From positions 62,001 to 126,000 of the forward strand of contig NZ_CP100454.1 of the NCBI RefSeq assembly GCF_024228315.1: a stretch of DNA of 64,000 nt. Reading direction: 5' to 3'. The notes under the pieces were generated by a model. The model was not told the origin of the DNA. It saw only the letters and a program-made list of their open reading frames with translations, and did no database searches. Origin of the DNA: Halomarina pelagica. Lineage in GTDB: Archaea > Halobacteriota > Halobacteria > Halobacteriales > Haloarculaceae. A program made the translations under genes and the position numbers. Shown here piece after piece: positions 1 to 8,206 of this stretch. The stretch's first letter is position 1. Every line of letters begins with the position of its first letter.

Positions 1-9
1 TCGCTCATC

Positions 10-927
10 TCAGTACTCTCCCATGTCGACGGGCGTCGCGTAGTTCGACCGGGGCTGGAGGTCGAGGAACCGTTCGGTGTCCAGTTTCTCCAGGTACTCC
101 GCCCGGTTCTCGACGCCGTACACCCACTCGTCGAGCCACTCGACCGTCGACTCGTGTGACGCGGACTGGCGGTCCCAGTCGAGGTACGCCTCGTTGTCGC
201 GGTCGTAGTACCCCTGCGCGTACGACGGGTGTGACCCGTACGGCTCTTCGACCACGTAATCGACGATGGACCCCGGAATCAGGGTCCGGTTCGGGTCGCT
301 GCGAATGACTCGCGAATCGACGAATTCCTCGACGCTCAGGACGACCGTGTCGGCGGCGAACGCCGCCTCCACCATCTCACCGACGATGCCCCAGAGCTGT
401 CCGTTCCCGTCCGCGTCGGCACGTTGTGCTCTGACGACGGCCACGTCTGGGTTCAGCGGGGGGACGACCGGTATTTCGTCGACGCCCTCGTCGTAGGGGT
501 TCTCGACGGTCCGAATGGCGTCGGTATGCTCGGGGTAGCTGGACCCGATATACGTCCGGAGCGGGAGGAACGGGAGGTCCTGTGCCCCCGCCGCAAGACG
601 GGTGACGAGGCCGAAGTGTGAGTACTCCTCGATGGACAGTTCGTTCGGCACGCCGTCCTCGACTGCCCGACGGAACGCCCGAAGGCTCCCCACGCCGGGG
701 TTCCCCGCCCACGAGAACGTCATCTCGCTCGCACAGCCGGCGGCGACCAGCTGGTCGTAGACGAGATCCGGCGTCGCCCTGACGAGGTGCAGGTCGCGTC
801 GTCCCTGCCGGATTATCTCGTGGCCGGCCGCGAACGGGATGAGGTGCGTGAACCCACCGAGGTAGAGGCTCTGGCCGTCGGCGACCGCCGCCTCAATGGC
901 GCGGTCCATCTCGACTACTTCGGGCAC
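10..927 (-). CDS. CoA-transferase alpha subunit (glutaconate-type family I)
   Basis: This 305-residue protein resembles alpha subunits of family I CoA-transferases, which move CoA between an acyl-CoA and a free acid. Visible family features are the glycine-rich N-terminal stretch SLYLGGFTHLIP (about residues 20-31) and the conserved PPLNPDVAVVRAQRADADGNGQ segment with its DxxGN-like turn near the middle. The annotated start is GTG at 927; an ATG at 909 (MDRAIEAA) is equally plausible. Just past its stop, bases 8-1 read ATGAGCGA on this strand, so another gene, probably the beta subunit, starts at the window edge. The true acid substrate cannot be told. The gene starts right beside a decayed SDR gene on the same strand. 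Confidence 0.8.
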   Translation of the reverse strand: MPEVVEMDRAIEAAVADGQSLYLGGFTHLIPFAAGHEIIRQGRRDLHLVRATPDLVYDQLVAAGCASEMTFSWAGNPGVGSLRAFRRAVEDGVPNELSIEEYSHFGLVTRLAAGAQDLPFLPLRTYIGSSYPEHTDAIRTVENPYDEGVDEIPVVPPLNPDVAVVRAQRADADGNGQLWGIVGEMVEAAFAADTVVLSVEEFVDSRVIRSDPNRTLIPGSIVDYVVEEPYGSHPSYAQGYYDRDNEAYLDWDRQSASHESTVEWLDEWVYGVENRAEYLEKLDTERFLDLQPRSNYATPVDMGEY

Positions 928-928
928 G

Positions 929-1804
929 TTACGACCCCCTCTCGAACGATGACTCTACTCGGCACGCTGCGCGGCACGCTGGGTCTTCCATGAGGCGTGT
1001 ATCCGGGGGTTCGTCATAAGTGTCCGGTCCGCACTGCGGGCCCTCGTCGACTCCTGGCCCACGGATGGTGACCCAGCCACCGTCGACGAGGATGGTCTCA
1101 GCGGTGACGTACGAGGACTGGTCGCTCGCGAAGAACACGGCGACGTTCCCCACGTCGTCGGGCATACCGAGTCGGTCCATCACCGCCTCCTCGGCCCAAG
1201 TCGCCGCGGCCTCCGGGTCGTGGTTCTCCGCCAGGCCGTCTGGTCGGTGACCCCCGGCTGGATGGCGTTGACGCGGACTTCCTGTCCGAGGCGGTCGGCG
1301 ATCGAGAGGGTCATCGACCTCACGCCTCCTTCGCGGCGGCGTAGAAGACAGACCCTGGTTCGACGAACCCCTGGTCGGCCGCGGAACTCAGGACGTTAAC
1401 TATGGAGCCGCCATCCTCCAGCATCTGTTCACCGGCGGCCTGAAAGCCGTAGTACGCGCCCTTCAGGTCCACCTCGATGCGCGTCTCGAAGTCCTCGTCG
1501 GTGGTATCGAAGAACTCCACCAGGTGGAGGCTGCCTGCGTTATTGACCACAACGTCTACGCGGCCGAGAAGTTCGGCTGCGTCAACCACCCCGACCAGGT
1601 CGTCGTAGTCCGTCACGTCACACTCCACGACCTCGCCGTGGGAGTCGGTTACGTCCTCGACGGCCTTCCAGCGTGGGCGTCGTCTCCGTCGTCTTTGGTT
1701 TGTGGTGCAGGTTAGCGATGACGACGTTGACGCCCGCTCTGGCTAGTTTCAGGGGTGATTCCCCGTCCGGTGTCGCTCGCGTCGCCTGTGATTATCGCGT
1801 TCAT
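929..1804 (-). pseudogene. Decayed short-chain dehydrogenase/reductase (SDR)
   Basis: Pieces of one SDR lie in order in different frames. The N-terminus MNAIITGDASDTGRGI begins at 1804. The middle piece (1628-1320) carries the NNAG motif and ends in YAAAKEA, the YxxxK catalytic motif, followed by a stop. A short stretch reading VNAIQPGVT comes next. The C-terminus (1183-929) carries PDDVGNVAVFFASDQSSYVTAETILVDGG. At least two frameshifts and an in-frame stop separate these parts, so no full protein can be made. It lies on the same strand as the CoA-transferase gene and was probably cotranscribed with it. The substrate is unknown. Confidence 0.85.
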
Positions 1805-1910
1805 TCCGCTCAACTGACTCGGCATAAGCCTATAGTAACAGGAAACGATATCGAAGCTCCGGTCAGGGGCCTGCAGGAAGCCCGGGAATTGGGGTGCCGA
1901 CGGCGTGGAT

Positions 1911-1920
1911 ACCTTTATTA
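1911..1920 (+). promoter_or_regulatory. TATA-like box for the flavin reductase gene
   Basis: The AT-rich stretch acctttatta is centred about 28 bases before the ATG at 1944. This fits an archaeal TATA box driving a leaderless transcript and decides the start in favour of 1944 over an upstream ATG at 1905. Confidence 0.55.
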
Positions 1921-1943
1921 CCGACTCGCCAGGTGTCGTTGAC

Positions 1944-2570
1944 ATGCCCAAGTCGAGTATTACGAGACTGGAGGAAGTCGGCGAAGCGACATTGGCCGTC
2001 GAGATCGAGACACCACAGGGATTTGAGGCGTTTCCCGGACAGTTCGTCCTAATTCGAGCGACCGTCGACGGTAATGAGGAGTCGGGGTACTACACAATCT
2101 CCTCGCCGACGGTGGACGAGACGTTCGAGGTGACGGTCGCCGTCGACCCGGACGGGACGCTCGGCCCGTGGTTCGCCGGTCGGACGCTCACCGATTCCGT
2201 CACCGTCGAGGGACCGTACGGGGAGGTCCAGTACACGGACGACGGAGACGTCCTCGTGCTGGCGAGCGGTCCTGGCATCGGTCCGGCGGTCGGTATCGCC
2301 GAACGGGCACTTGACACGGGTCACGAGGCGACGGTCGTCTACGGCGGTAGCAACCCACCTCACGGTGACCGCCTCACGAGACTGGAGAAAGAGGGCGCGA
2401 CCATCATCATCTCGGACAACCTCGGGACGGCGGTCGGGTCGCTCGACTTTGACGGGGTCCAGACGTACGTGTTCGGATTCCAGGGGTTCGTCGAGGAGGC
2501 AAGGACCACGCTGACCGACGCGAGTGTGGATCTTGACGACGTGGAAATAGAGGGGTTCGGTCCCGAGTGA
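1944..2570 (+). CDS. FAD/NAD(P)-binding ferredoxin-reductase-like protein
   Basis: This 208-residue protein looks like the FNR superfamily of flavoprotein electron carriers. The N-terminal barrel contains FPGQFVLIRA and SGYYTISSP (the RxYS-like flavin-binding segment, with YYTISS). The C-terminal nucleotide-binding half starts with VLVLASGPGIGPAVGIAE, a GxGxxP-type motif, and ends VYVFGFQGFVEEA-like. No iron-sulfur domain is present, so it is a short stand-alone reductase. The start follows a TATA box at leaderless distance. It sits near a luciferase-like flavin monooxygenase (3275-4441), to which it might pass reduced flavin; that link is inference. Confidence 0.72.
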   Translation: MPKSSITRLEEVGEATLAVEIETPQGFEAFPGQFVLIRATVDGNEESGYYTISSPTVDETFEVTVAVDPDGTLGPWFAGRTLTDSVTVEGPYGEVQYTDDGDVLVLASGPGIGPAVGIAERALDTGHEATVVYGGSNPPHGDRLTRLEKEGATIIISDNLGTAVGSLDFDGVQTYVFGFQGFVEEARTTLTDASVDLDDVEIEGFGPE

Positions 2571-2649
2571 GTGGACGGTAGCCAAGCAGTACGGAGACGT
2601 CTCAGAGCACTTGAAAGCCGCCGTAGTGGACGTTGAGGTCGCGGACGGA

Positions 2650-3111
2650 GAGCATCTACGCCTCCATCCCCGACGTACGCCTCCGCGACGTATGGGAAGA
2701 CCCGCAGCTGCGCCGGCGTCGTTCGGGTTGAGGTCGAGAAACAATCGCAGGATACGTCTGCCACGAATATCGAACACGTCACGCCAACGCCCACCGGCGG
2801 GCGTCCCGTCGAGTCGCCACTTGATGCCGTCGGCGGTCTCGCCAGTGCTAGTCCTCTCGACGACGACCACGTAGATGTCGATGACGTAATTAAACATCTC
2901 GTAGTCATGAGCCATCGCGTTCACGGTCTCGCCCGACGCCGTTGAACAGTTCGTCGATCTCGTCGTGACCGGTCGCGACGCCCCTCTTCAGGTAGAACAC
3001 CCAGCGTCCTCGGCGAACAGGTCAAGGAAGTCGTCGCCACGGTGCAGTCGCCGGAAGTACTCAAGGACGGTGCTCTTCCACTCGACATCGTCTGAGGTAT
3101 CTTCTCGCATT
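2650..3111 (-). pseudogene. Decayed SnoaL/NTF2-like small protein
   Basis: Reading left from the ATG at 3111, the frame gives MREDTSDDVEWKSTVLEYFR and then shifts at about 3000. The second piece reads WVFYLKRGVATGHDEIDELF. After another shift near 2940 a long piece holds MAHDYEMFNYVIDIYVVV, GIKWRLDGTPAGGRW and RDVFDIRGRRILRLFLDLNP. A last shifted piece reads VFPYVAEAYVGDGG. The order and the EWRLxGTPAGG...DGGRI-like pattern match SnoaL-like/NTF2-fold proteins. Three or more frameshifts make it a pseudogene. The family call is from pattern memory only. Confidence 0.6.
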
Positions 3112-3235
3112 TACCGCCATATTCACACGTAAGAATCCCCCATTGCGTCTTGATGGGCGACGCTCGAGGCGGGACGAACGCGATTCACGTCTCGGGAGTG
3201 ACGAACTATCGTTGTTCGACCGACGGCCCGCAGGA

Positions 3236-3248
3236 TTACATACAATTA
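3236..3248 (+). promoter_or_regulatory. TATA-like box for the luciferase-like monooxygenase
   Basis: tacatacaattaa is centred about 31 bases before the ATG at 3275. It supports a leaderless start there rather than at the longer in-frame ATG at 3143. Confidence 0.5.
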
Positions 3249-3274
3249 AGTGGTGCCGTGCGAACTGTGACCAC

Positions 3275-4441
3275 ATGGAAACCTTTGCGTTTCACCTGAT
3301 GCCGTATCAGGACATAGAGGAGATTGACGAAGAGCACGCGGCGTGGCCGTGGGCCGAGTACGAGTATGACCCCGAGAAGGGTGCCCAGTACTACGACGAC
3401 TACCTCGGTCAACTGGAGTACGCCGCGGACCTCGGGTTCGACGGTGTCGCAGTCAACGAACACCACTACAACGCGTACGGTCTCCAGCCGAGTCCGAACA
3501 TCACTGCGTCAAACCTCGCGGGCCGGACAGAGGACACGACCATCGCCTTTTTCGGGAACCTCCCGGCGCTACGGGAGAATCCAATTCGATTGGCCGAGGA
3601 ACTCGCAATGCTTGACAACATCACCGAGGGTCGCATCATCAGCGGGTTCCCGCGTGGCATTCCGAGCGAGTACCTCGCGTACGGCATCCCGATGGAGGAG
3701 TCCCGGAGTCGCTTCGAGGAGGCGTGGGACCTCATCGTGAAGGCGTGGACCGCCGACGAACCGTTTGACTGGGACGGCAAGCATTTCCAGTACGAGCAAG
3801 TCAACATCTGGCCACGCCCCTACCAAGACCCCCACCCGCAGCTCTGGATGCCAGCTGAGAGCGAAGAGTCACTGCGGTTTGCCGCCGAACGACAGATCCC
3901 AACGGGTCTCGTGTTCCAGCCCATCGAGACCATCGCCGAGAAGTTCGACGAGTATCGGCAGTACGCCGACGAGTACGACTGGACGCCAGGCGACGAACAC
4001 TTCTCGACGATGCGCGCTATCTACGTCGCCGAGTCGATGGAGAAGGCCCGCGAGGAGGCCGAGCAACACCTTCGGAAGTTCTACAAGACGCTCACCGCTG
4101 GCGTTCACATCGGCGTAACCGCGGGCATGATGGGCGACCAGCCGTGGGCCCCTGACAAGTGGGACACCTATGTCGACGAACTTCATCCGCACGGCGAACT
4201 CGCGTACAACTACGACTTCGAGAAGTTCCAGGACTACGGCGAGACCATCGTCGGCACCCCTGAGTACGTCGTTGAGGAACTGAAACGCCAGTACGACGTC
4301 GTCGACGGGTTCGGCCGTATCGTCGGGCAGTTTCACTTCGGCGACCTGCCGGACTGGAAGATGCGCAAGAGCCTCAAACTCTATGCTGAGGAGGTCAAGC
4401 CCGAAGTCGACGAGATCGGCGACGTGAATCCGAACGAGTAA
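3275..4441 (+). CDS. Luciferase-like (LLM class) flavin-dependent monooxygenase
   Basis: The 388-residue protein belongs to the bacterial luciferase superfamily, whose members use FMNH2 or F420H2 to oxidise organic substrates. It shows the TIM-barrel landmarks of that family: GFDGVAVNEHHYNAYGLQPSP (NEHH motif, about residues 53-73), NPIRLAEELAMLDNITEGRIISGFPRG (about 103-130), and the WPRPYQDPHPQLWMPA segment. The NEHH segment is typical of alkanal-monooxygenase-like members. A 44-residue upstream extension is open in frame but is basic, unlike the rest, and the TATA box favours 3275. The reductase at 1944 may supply reduced flavin. The substrate is unknown. Confidence 0.85.
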   Translation: METFAFHLMPYQDIEEIDEEHAAWPWAEYEYDPEKGAQYYDDYLGQLEYAADLGFDGVAVNEHHYNAYGLQPSPNITASNLAGRTEDTTIAFFGNLPALRENPIRLAEELAMLDNITEGRIISGFPRGIPSEYLAYGIPMEESRSRFEEAWDLIVKAWTADEPFDWDGKHFQYEQVNIWPRPYQDPHPQLWMPAESEESLRFAAERQIPTGLVFQPIETIAEKFDEYRQYADEYDWTPGDEHFSTMRAIYVAESMEKAREEAEQHLRKFYKTLTAGVHIGVTAGMMGDQPWAPDKWDTYVDELHPHGELAYNYDFEKFQDYGETIVGTPEYVVEELKRQYDVVDGFGRIVGQFHFGDLPDWKMRKSLKLYAEEVKPEVDEIGDVNPNE

Positions 4442-4621
4442 CCACAGTGCGAACGCCGAATTTCTACGTTTCACGCCGGACAACAGTAGCCGTCGACCGC
4501 CCTCCAGGCACAAATACCTCGTAGCGAACCGCTCGCGTCGGTCCGATTCGGCGAAAGCTCTTACTCGGACGCGGTCGCAGAGGACGATTACATAGCACCC
4601 TCGCTGCACCAGTCGCTGCTG

Positions 4622-4978
4622 ATGGTCACCGACCTCGAGGAGTCGACAGCGTTCTACCGGGACATCGTGGGACTGAATGTGGACCGCGAAGCTGACGGGA
4701 ACGTGGAGTTCGACACCGGACAGGCGACGCTCGTGCTTGAATCTGACTTCGAGGAGGACGTACTCGACGCGTTCGGCCTAGACGCTCCTGGCGACGAGCG
4801 GGGTCGGGGGGTCGTTGTCGCCATCGAGGTCGACGGGCCGGGAACCGTCGACGACATTTGCGAGTTGGTCCCCACTGAGAGGATGCGCCTCGAACCGACG
4901 GATGTCGACTGGGGCCGCCGAATGGCTATTCTCTCGGACCCGGACGACTACGCCGTCGAGATCTCGGCACCGCTGTAA
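4622..4978 (+). CDS. VOC (glyoxalase/extradiol dioxygenase) family protein
   Basis: This 118-residue protein begins MVTDLEESTAFYRDIVGL, the first beta-alpha-beta unit of the vicinal oxygen chelate fold, and ends FSDPDDYAVEI-like (LSDPDDYAVEISAPL). The homology continues upstream of this ATG: the in-frame codons from 4592 read ATA GCA CCC TCG CTG CAC CAG TCG, i.e. APSLHQSLLMVTDLEEST, and the His there sits where VOC proteins carry a metal ligand. The natural start may therefore have been an ATG at 4592 that is now ATA, or ATA might be used. If translation begins at 4622 the first metal ligand is lost. It follows the flavin monooxygenase on the same strand; its role is unknown. Confidence 0.7.
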   Translation: MVTDLEESTAFYRDIVGLNVDREADGNVEFDTGQATLVLESDFEEDVLDAFGLDAPGDERGRGVVVAIEVDGPGTVDDICELVPTERMRLEPTDVDWGRRMAILSDPDDYAVEISAPL

Positions 4979-4992
4979 GCGAGCTACCTGAA

Positions 4993-5000
4993 CATATTTA
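4993..5000 (+). promoter_or_regulatory. TATA-like box for the esterase gene
   Basis: catattta is centred about 30 bases before the ATG at 5026 but only 12 before the ATG at 5008. This favours the shorter, leaderless start at 5026. Confidence 0.5.
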
Positions 5001-5025
5001 ACGAACGATGACCCTCGTTGGTGTG

Positions 5026-5967
5026 ATGCGTGCGAAAGAGCCACATCCAGAGATTCAGGCATTCATCGACGAGGCGGCGGACGCGCCGGCGTTCAACGAG
5101 ATGAGCATCGAGGAGGTACGGGGGATGACCGTCGAGGTGTTCTCCGTCGAGGACCCCGACCCGGTCGGCGAGGTCGTCGACCGGACGATTCTCGGGGAGG
5201 GAGGAGACCTGCCAATTCGCACCTACGTCCCGGAGGGCGAGGGGCCGTTCCCGGTGACGATGTTCTTCCACGGTGGCGGGTTCGTCTCGGGGAGCCTGGA
5301 GAGCCACGACCAACTGTGCAGGGCGCTGGCGAACGCGACCGGCGCGGCGGTCGTCGCCGTCGACTATCGCCTCGCGCCGGAGCATCCGTTCCCTGCGGCC
5401 GTCGAGGACGCGTACACCGCGACGCAGTGGGTTGCGGAGAACGCCGACGAGTTCGAGGGGGACGCGAGTCGACTCGCCGTCGCGGGCGACTCTGCAGGCG
5501 GGAACCTCGCGGCCGTCGTCGCCCAAATGACTCGCGACCGTGACGGCCCCGACCTCCAGTACCAGTTGCTCCTCTACCCGACGGTGTCATCCCACATGGA
5601 CTGGCCGTCGGTCGAGGAGAACGGCCAGGGATATTTCATCACGGCCGAGGACCTTGAGTGGTTCGACGACCAGTACTTCGAGAACGACATCGACGCGATG
5701 AACGTCTACGCCTCGCCGCTGCTGGCAGCCGAATTGGAGGACCTCCCGCCCGCGACGGTCGTGACCGCCGGGTTCGACCCGTTGCGCGACCAGGGCGTCG
5801 CGTACGCGGAAAGGCTGGAAGAGGCCGGCGTCGAGGTGACCCATCGCCACTACGACGACGTCATCCACGCGTTCGTCCAGATGGCGACCAAGCCATTCAG
5901 CTTCGAGCGCTCCGCCGAGGCGTTCGACGACGCTGGAGCCGACCTCCGCGACGCACTGGTAGAATGA
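5026..5967 (+). CDS. Alpha/beta hydrolase, hormone-sensitive-lipase/acetyl-esterase type
   Basis: The 313-residue protein is an HSL-family carboxylesterase acting in the cytoplasm. It shows the oxyanion-hole motif HGGGF (about residue 83), the nucleophile motif GDSAGG (about 155), the catalytic acid region GFDPLRDQG and the catalytic His in DDVIHAFVQM near the C-terminus. Length is typical of the family. An ATG 18 bases upstream (5008) is in frame, but the TATA position favours 5026. Its place in a catabolic cluster suggests hydrolysis of an ester or lactone intermediate; that is inference. Confidence 0.88.
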   Translation: MRAKEPHPEIQAFIDEAADAPAFNEMSIEEVRGMTVEVFSVEDPDPVGEVVDRTILGEGGDLPIRTYVPEGEGPFPVTMFFHGGGFVSGSLESHDQLCRALANATGAAVVAVDYRLAPEHPFPAAVEDAYTATQWVAENADEFEGDASRLAVAGDSAGGNLAAVVAQMTRDRDGPDLQYQLLLYPTVSSHMDWPSVEENGQGYFITAEDLEWFDDQYFENDIDAMNVYASPLLAAELEDLPPATVVTAGFDPLRDQGVAYAERLEEAGVEVTHRHYDDVIHAFVQMATKPFSFERSAEAFDDAGADLRDALVE

Positions 5968-6169
5968 GTAACCACGGCCACTCGCGGCGCGCCATCGATC
6001 GCTCCGTCGCCGGCCAGAGCGTCGCCGCCCGCATCGCTGCTACTTGCGTCGCGATTGCCGCCCATCGTCACCGGAGAAAGAGTATTGTACGCTGTCAACG
6101 ACCGGCCCGTAGTCCCACTATGTTGACACTGACGCCGACCAGCGGTCGACGGGACAGGTGTATCGACTG

Positions 6170-6595
6170 ATGTCGTTCGAGATCAAGGGAGCCGTGACGA
6201 GTGGGTTCGGTCGGGGCGAGGAGTTCGTCTCACTACAGGGGTACGCACGTCAGTTCGAGGAGAAGCTGGGCTACGAGCCGTACCCTGGCACGCTGAACCT
6301 CAACCTCCCACGCCCCGTGACGGACGAACTCGACGGCCTCCAACCAGTCTACATCGAGGAGTGGAGCAACGCCGGCCGGTCGTTCGGCGGTGTCGACTGC
6401 TATCCCACTGAGATGGTCAACAGCGACGCTTTCGTCCGGGTGCACACCATCGTTCCGCGGCGAACCGACCACGACGCGTCGACGATAGAACTCATCTCTC
6501 CCGTCGGACTGCGGGCTCGCTACGACCTGAGCGACGATGACTGTGTGTCGATTCGCGTATCATCGAGCGACGGCGGTGCGTCGAACGGGACGTAA
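6170..6595 (+). CDS. ribK: CTP-dependent riboflavin kinase
   Basis: This 141-residue protein matches archaeal RibK (DUF120), which makes FMN from riboflavin using CTP. Family landmarks are the N-terminal SGFGRGEEFVSLQGY, the signature GYEPYPGTLNLNLPRP, GGVDCYPTEM, VHTIVPRRTDHD, and the C-terminal LRARYDLSDDDCVSI. No DNA-binding HTH domain is fused, unlike some archaeal RbkR proteins. ATG at 6158 is also in frame, adding four residues; 6170 gives the usual length. It lies about 0.8 kb from ribB (7390), so two steps of flavin biosynthesis are clustered beside flavin enzymes. Confidence 0.9.
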   Translation: MSFEIKGAVTSGFGRGEEFVSLQGYARQFEEKLGYEPYPGTLNLNLPRPVTDELDGLQPVYIEEWSNAGRSFGGVDCYPTEMVNSDAFVRVHTIVPRRTDHDASTIELISPVGLRARYDLSDDDCVSIRVSSSDGGASNGT

Positions 6596-6671
6596 GCGTC
6601 GTTGGGTGAGCGGCCGCGCGGACAGCGACTACTCATCGAGGAAGCGTCAGTCAATGGTCGCTCGGCGACGG

Positions 6672-7193
6672 CTACTCGCCGGCTAGTAGCACGGAGTCGC
6701 GTTCTGGGTGAGGCCGGGCCAGTTCGCGGTCGAGTAGGGCCGCCGACACCCGGTCGTACGTCTCGGCGACCGCCTCTTCGACGACCGCCGTGTTCGCCGT
6801 GAGCGGGAGGAAACTCGTGTCGCTCTCCCACCGCGGGATGACGTGCATGTGGAGGTGGTCGGCGATGGAGGCACCGCCGGCGTTGCCGACGTTGAACCCG
6901 ACGTTGTACCCGCCTGGCGATAGCGCGTCGTTAAGTGCCGCAATGGCGGTCTGGGCCGTCCGTATGCAGTCGACGACCGTCGCCTCGTCGAGCACATGGA
7001 ACTTGCCGCCGTGGTCGTATGGAATCACCATCAGGTGCCCTGGGTTGTACGGCATGTTGTTCAACAAGACGTAGACGTGTTCGCTCCGGGCGACGACGTT
7101 GGTCCCTCGGTCGTCGCCTCGCTTCGGGAGCGCGCAGAACGTACACGATGAGTCGTCGGCCTCCTCGTCACGGTCCCGGTTCACCCATTGCAT
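6672..7193 (-). CDS. HIT-family nucleotide hydrolase/phosphorylase
   Basis: The 173-residue protein is a histidine-triad protein that acts on nucleotide phosphates such as Ap4A or adenylylated compounds. The triad motif HLHMHVIPRW is at about residues 113-122, and a CTFC pair near residue 17 is a likely zinc site as in Ap4A-phosphorylase-like members. Segments HVYVLLNNMPYNPGHLMVIPYDH and GFNVGNAGGASIADH are typical. It is transcribed opposite to ribK and ribB, between them. The physiological substrate cannot be told. Confidence 0.88.
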   Translation of the reverse strand: MQWVNRDRDEEADDSSCTFCALPKRGDDRGTNVVARSEHVYVLLNNMPYNPGHLMVIPYDHGGKFHVLDEATVVDCIRTAQTAIAALNDALSPGGYNVGFNVGNAGGASIADHLHMHVIPRWESDTSFLPLTANTAVVEEAVAETYDRVSAALLDRELARPHPERDSVLLAGE

Positions 7194-7389
7194 CCGCCAC
7201 GGGGCGAATAGTGAATCTATCTACAGATAGTGCAGTCGGGCCGTGTTAAACCGTTCGGTGAACTGATCGTGCGGAACACTGATCGTACCATGCTCAACGA
7301 CCGACACGGTCCGGACAATACTTATGAGGCATGCCAACCAGTGTCTCACATGGTTTCGATCGTACCGATGCGAATCGAGGTGGTCAGCG

Positions 7390-8091
7390 ATGTGGAGTGA
7401 CACCCTGCTCCCGGACAGTTACAGCTATCCACAGAAAGAGGTCAAGGACGGACTGGACGACGCTGTCGAGGCGTTCGGTCACGGAGAACCGGTCCTCGTC
7501 CACGACGACGATGATCGCAAGAACGAGATCGACCTAGTGTACCCCGCTCACGCCGTCACCCCCTCTGACGTCGCGCGACTGCGCAACGACGCGGGCGGCC
7601 TCATCTGCGTCGCCCTCGCGCACGATGTCGCGGAGGTGTTCGACCTGCCGTTCCTTCACGACGCCGTCGACCATCCCGCCGGGAGGTCGCCAGCAATCGC
7701 GTACGACGACCGCTCGTCGTTCTCGCTGACGGTGAACCACCGCGACACGTTCACCGGTGTCGTGGACAACGACCGGGCGCGCACCATCGCCGAACTCGGC
7801 GAGGCGGCACGCGACCCCGACGCCGTCGACTTCGCGACCGAGTTCGACACGCCCGGCCACGTCCAGCTGCTGAAGGCAGCGCCGGAACTCCTCGACGACC
7901 GGCAGGGACACACGGAACTCGGCATCGCGCTGGCCGACCTCGCCGGTGTGCCCCCGGCGGTCGTGGTCTGTGAGATGCTCGACGACCAGACGGGCGGGGC
8001 ACTCTCCCGCTCCGGCGCCGAGTCGTACGCCCGGGACAACGACGCGGTGTTCCTGAACGGCGGGACGATAGTCGACAAACTAGACGGCTGA
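7390..8091 (+). CDS. ribB: 3,4-dihydroxy-2-butanone 4-phosphate synthase
   Basis: This 233-residue enzyme turns ribulose 5-phosphate into the four-carbon riboflavin precursor plus formate. Landmarks are the acidic metal-binding loop HDDDDRKNEIDLVYPA (about residues 34-49), NDAGGLICVALA, SLTVNHRDTFTGVVDNDRARTI and QGHTELGIALADLAGVPPAVVVCEM with the conserved His and Glu. There is no fused GTP cyclohydrolase II domain. An upstream in-frame ATG at 7324 exists but the added residues do not fit the family. It shares the neighbourhood with ribK. Confidence 0.93.
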   Translation: MWSDTLLPDSYSYPQKEVKDGLDDAVEAFGHGEPVLVHDDDDRKNEIDLVYPAHAVTPSDVARLRNDAGGLICVALAHDVAEVFDLPFLHDAVDHPAGRSPAIAYDDRSSFSLTVNHRDTFTGVVDNDRARTIAELGEAARDPDAVDFATEFDTPGHVQLLKAAPELLDDRQGHTELGIALADLAGVPPAVVVCEMLDDQTGGALSRSGAESYARDNDAVFLNGGTIVDKLDG

Positions 8092-8206
8092 CTCTGCTCC
8101 ATCGAGCCCGCTTCTCACGCTTCGAACCCCCGTCCGGTCGACGGTAGCGGCGTTCGGTGCTGGCCCCAGAACCAAGCTTCAAGATACCAGCGGTCGATGG
8201 GCCGGT

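Noticed and set aside
2049-2924. Long minus-strand frame (291 residues) opposite the flavin reductase
   Set aside because: Its first half coincides with the SnoaL-like relic and the rest is a shadow of the reductase gene, with basic Arg-rich content unlike haloarchaeal proteins.
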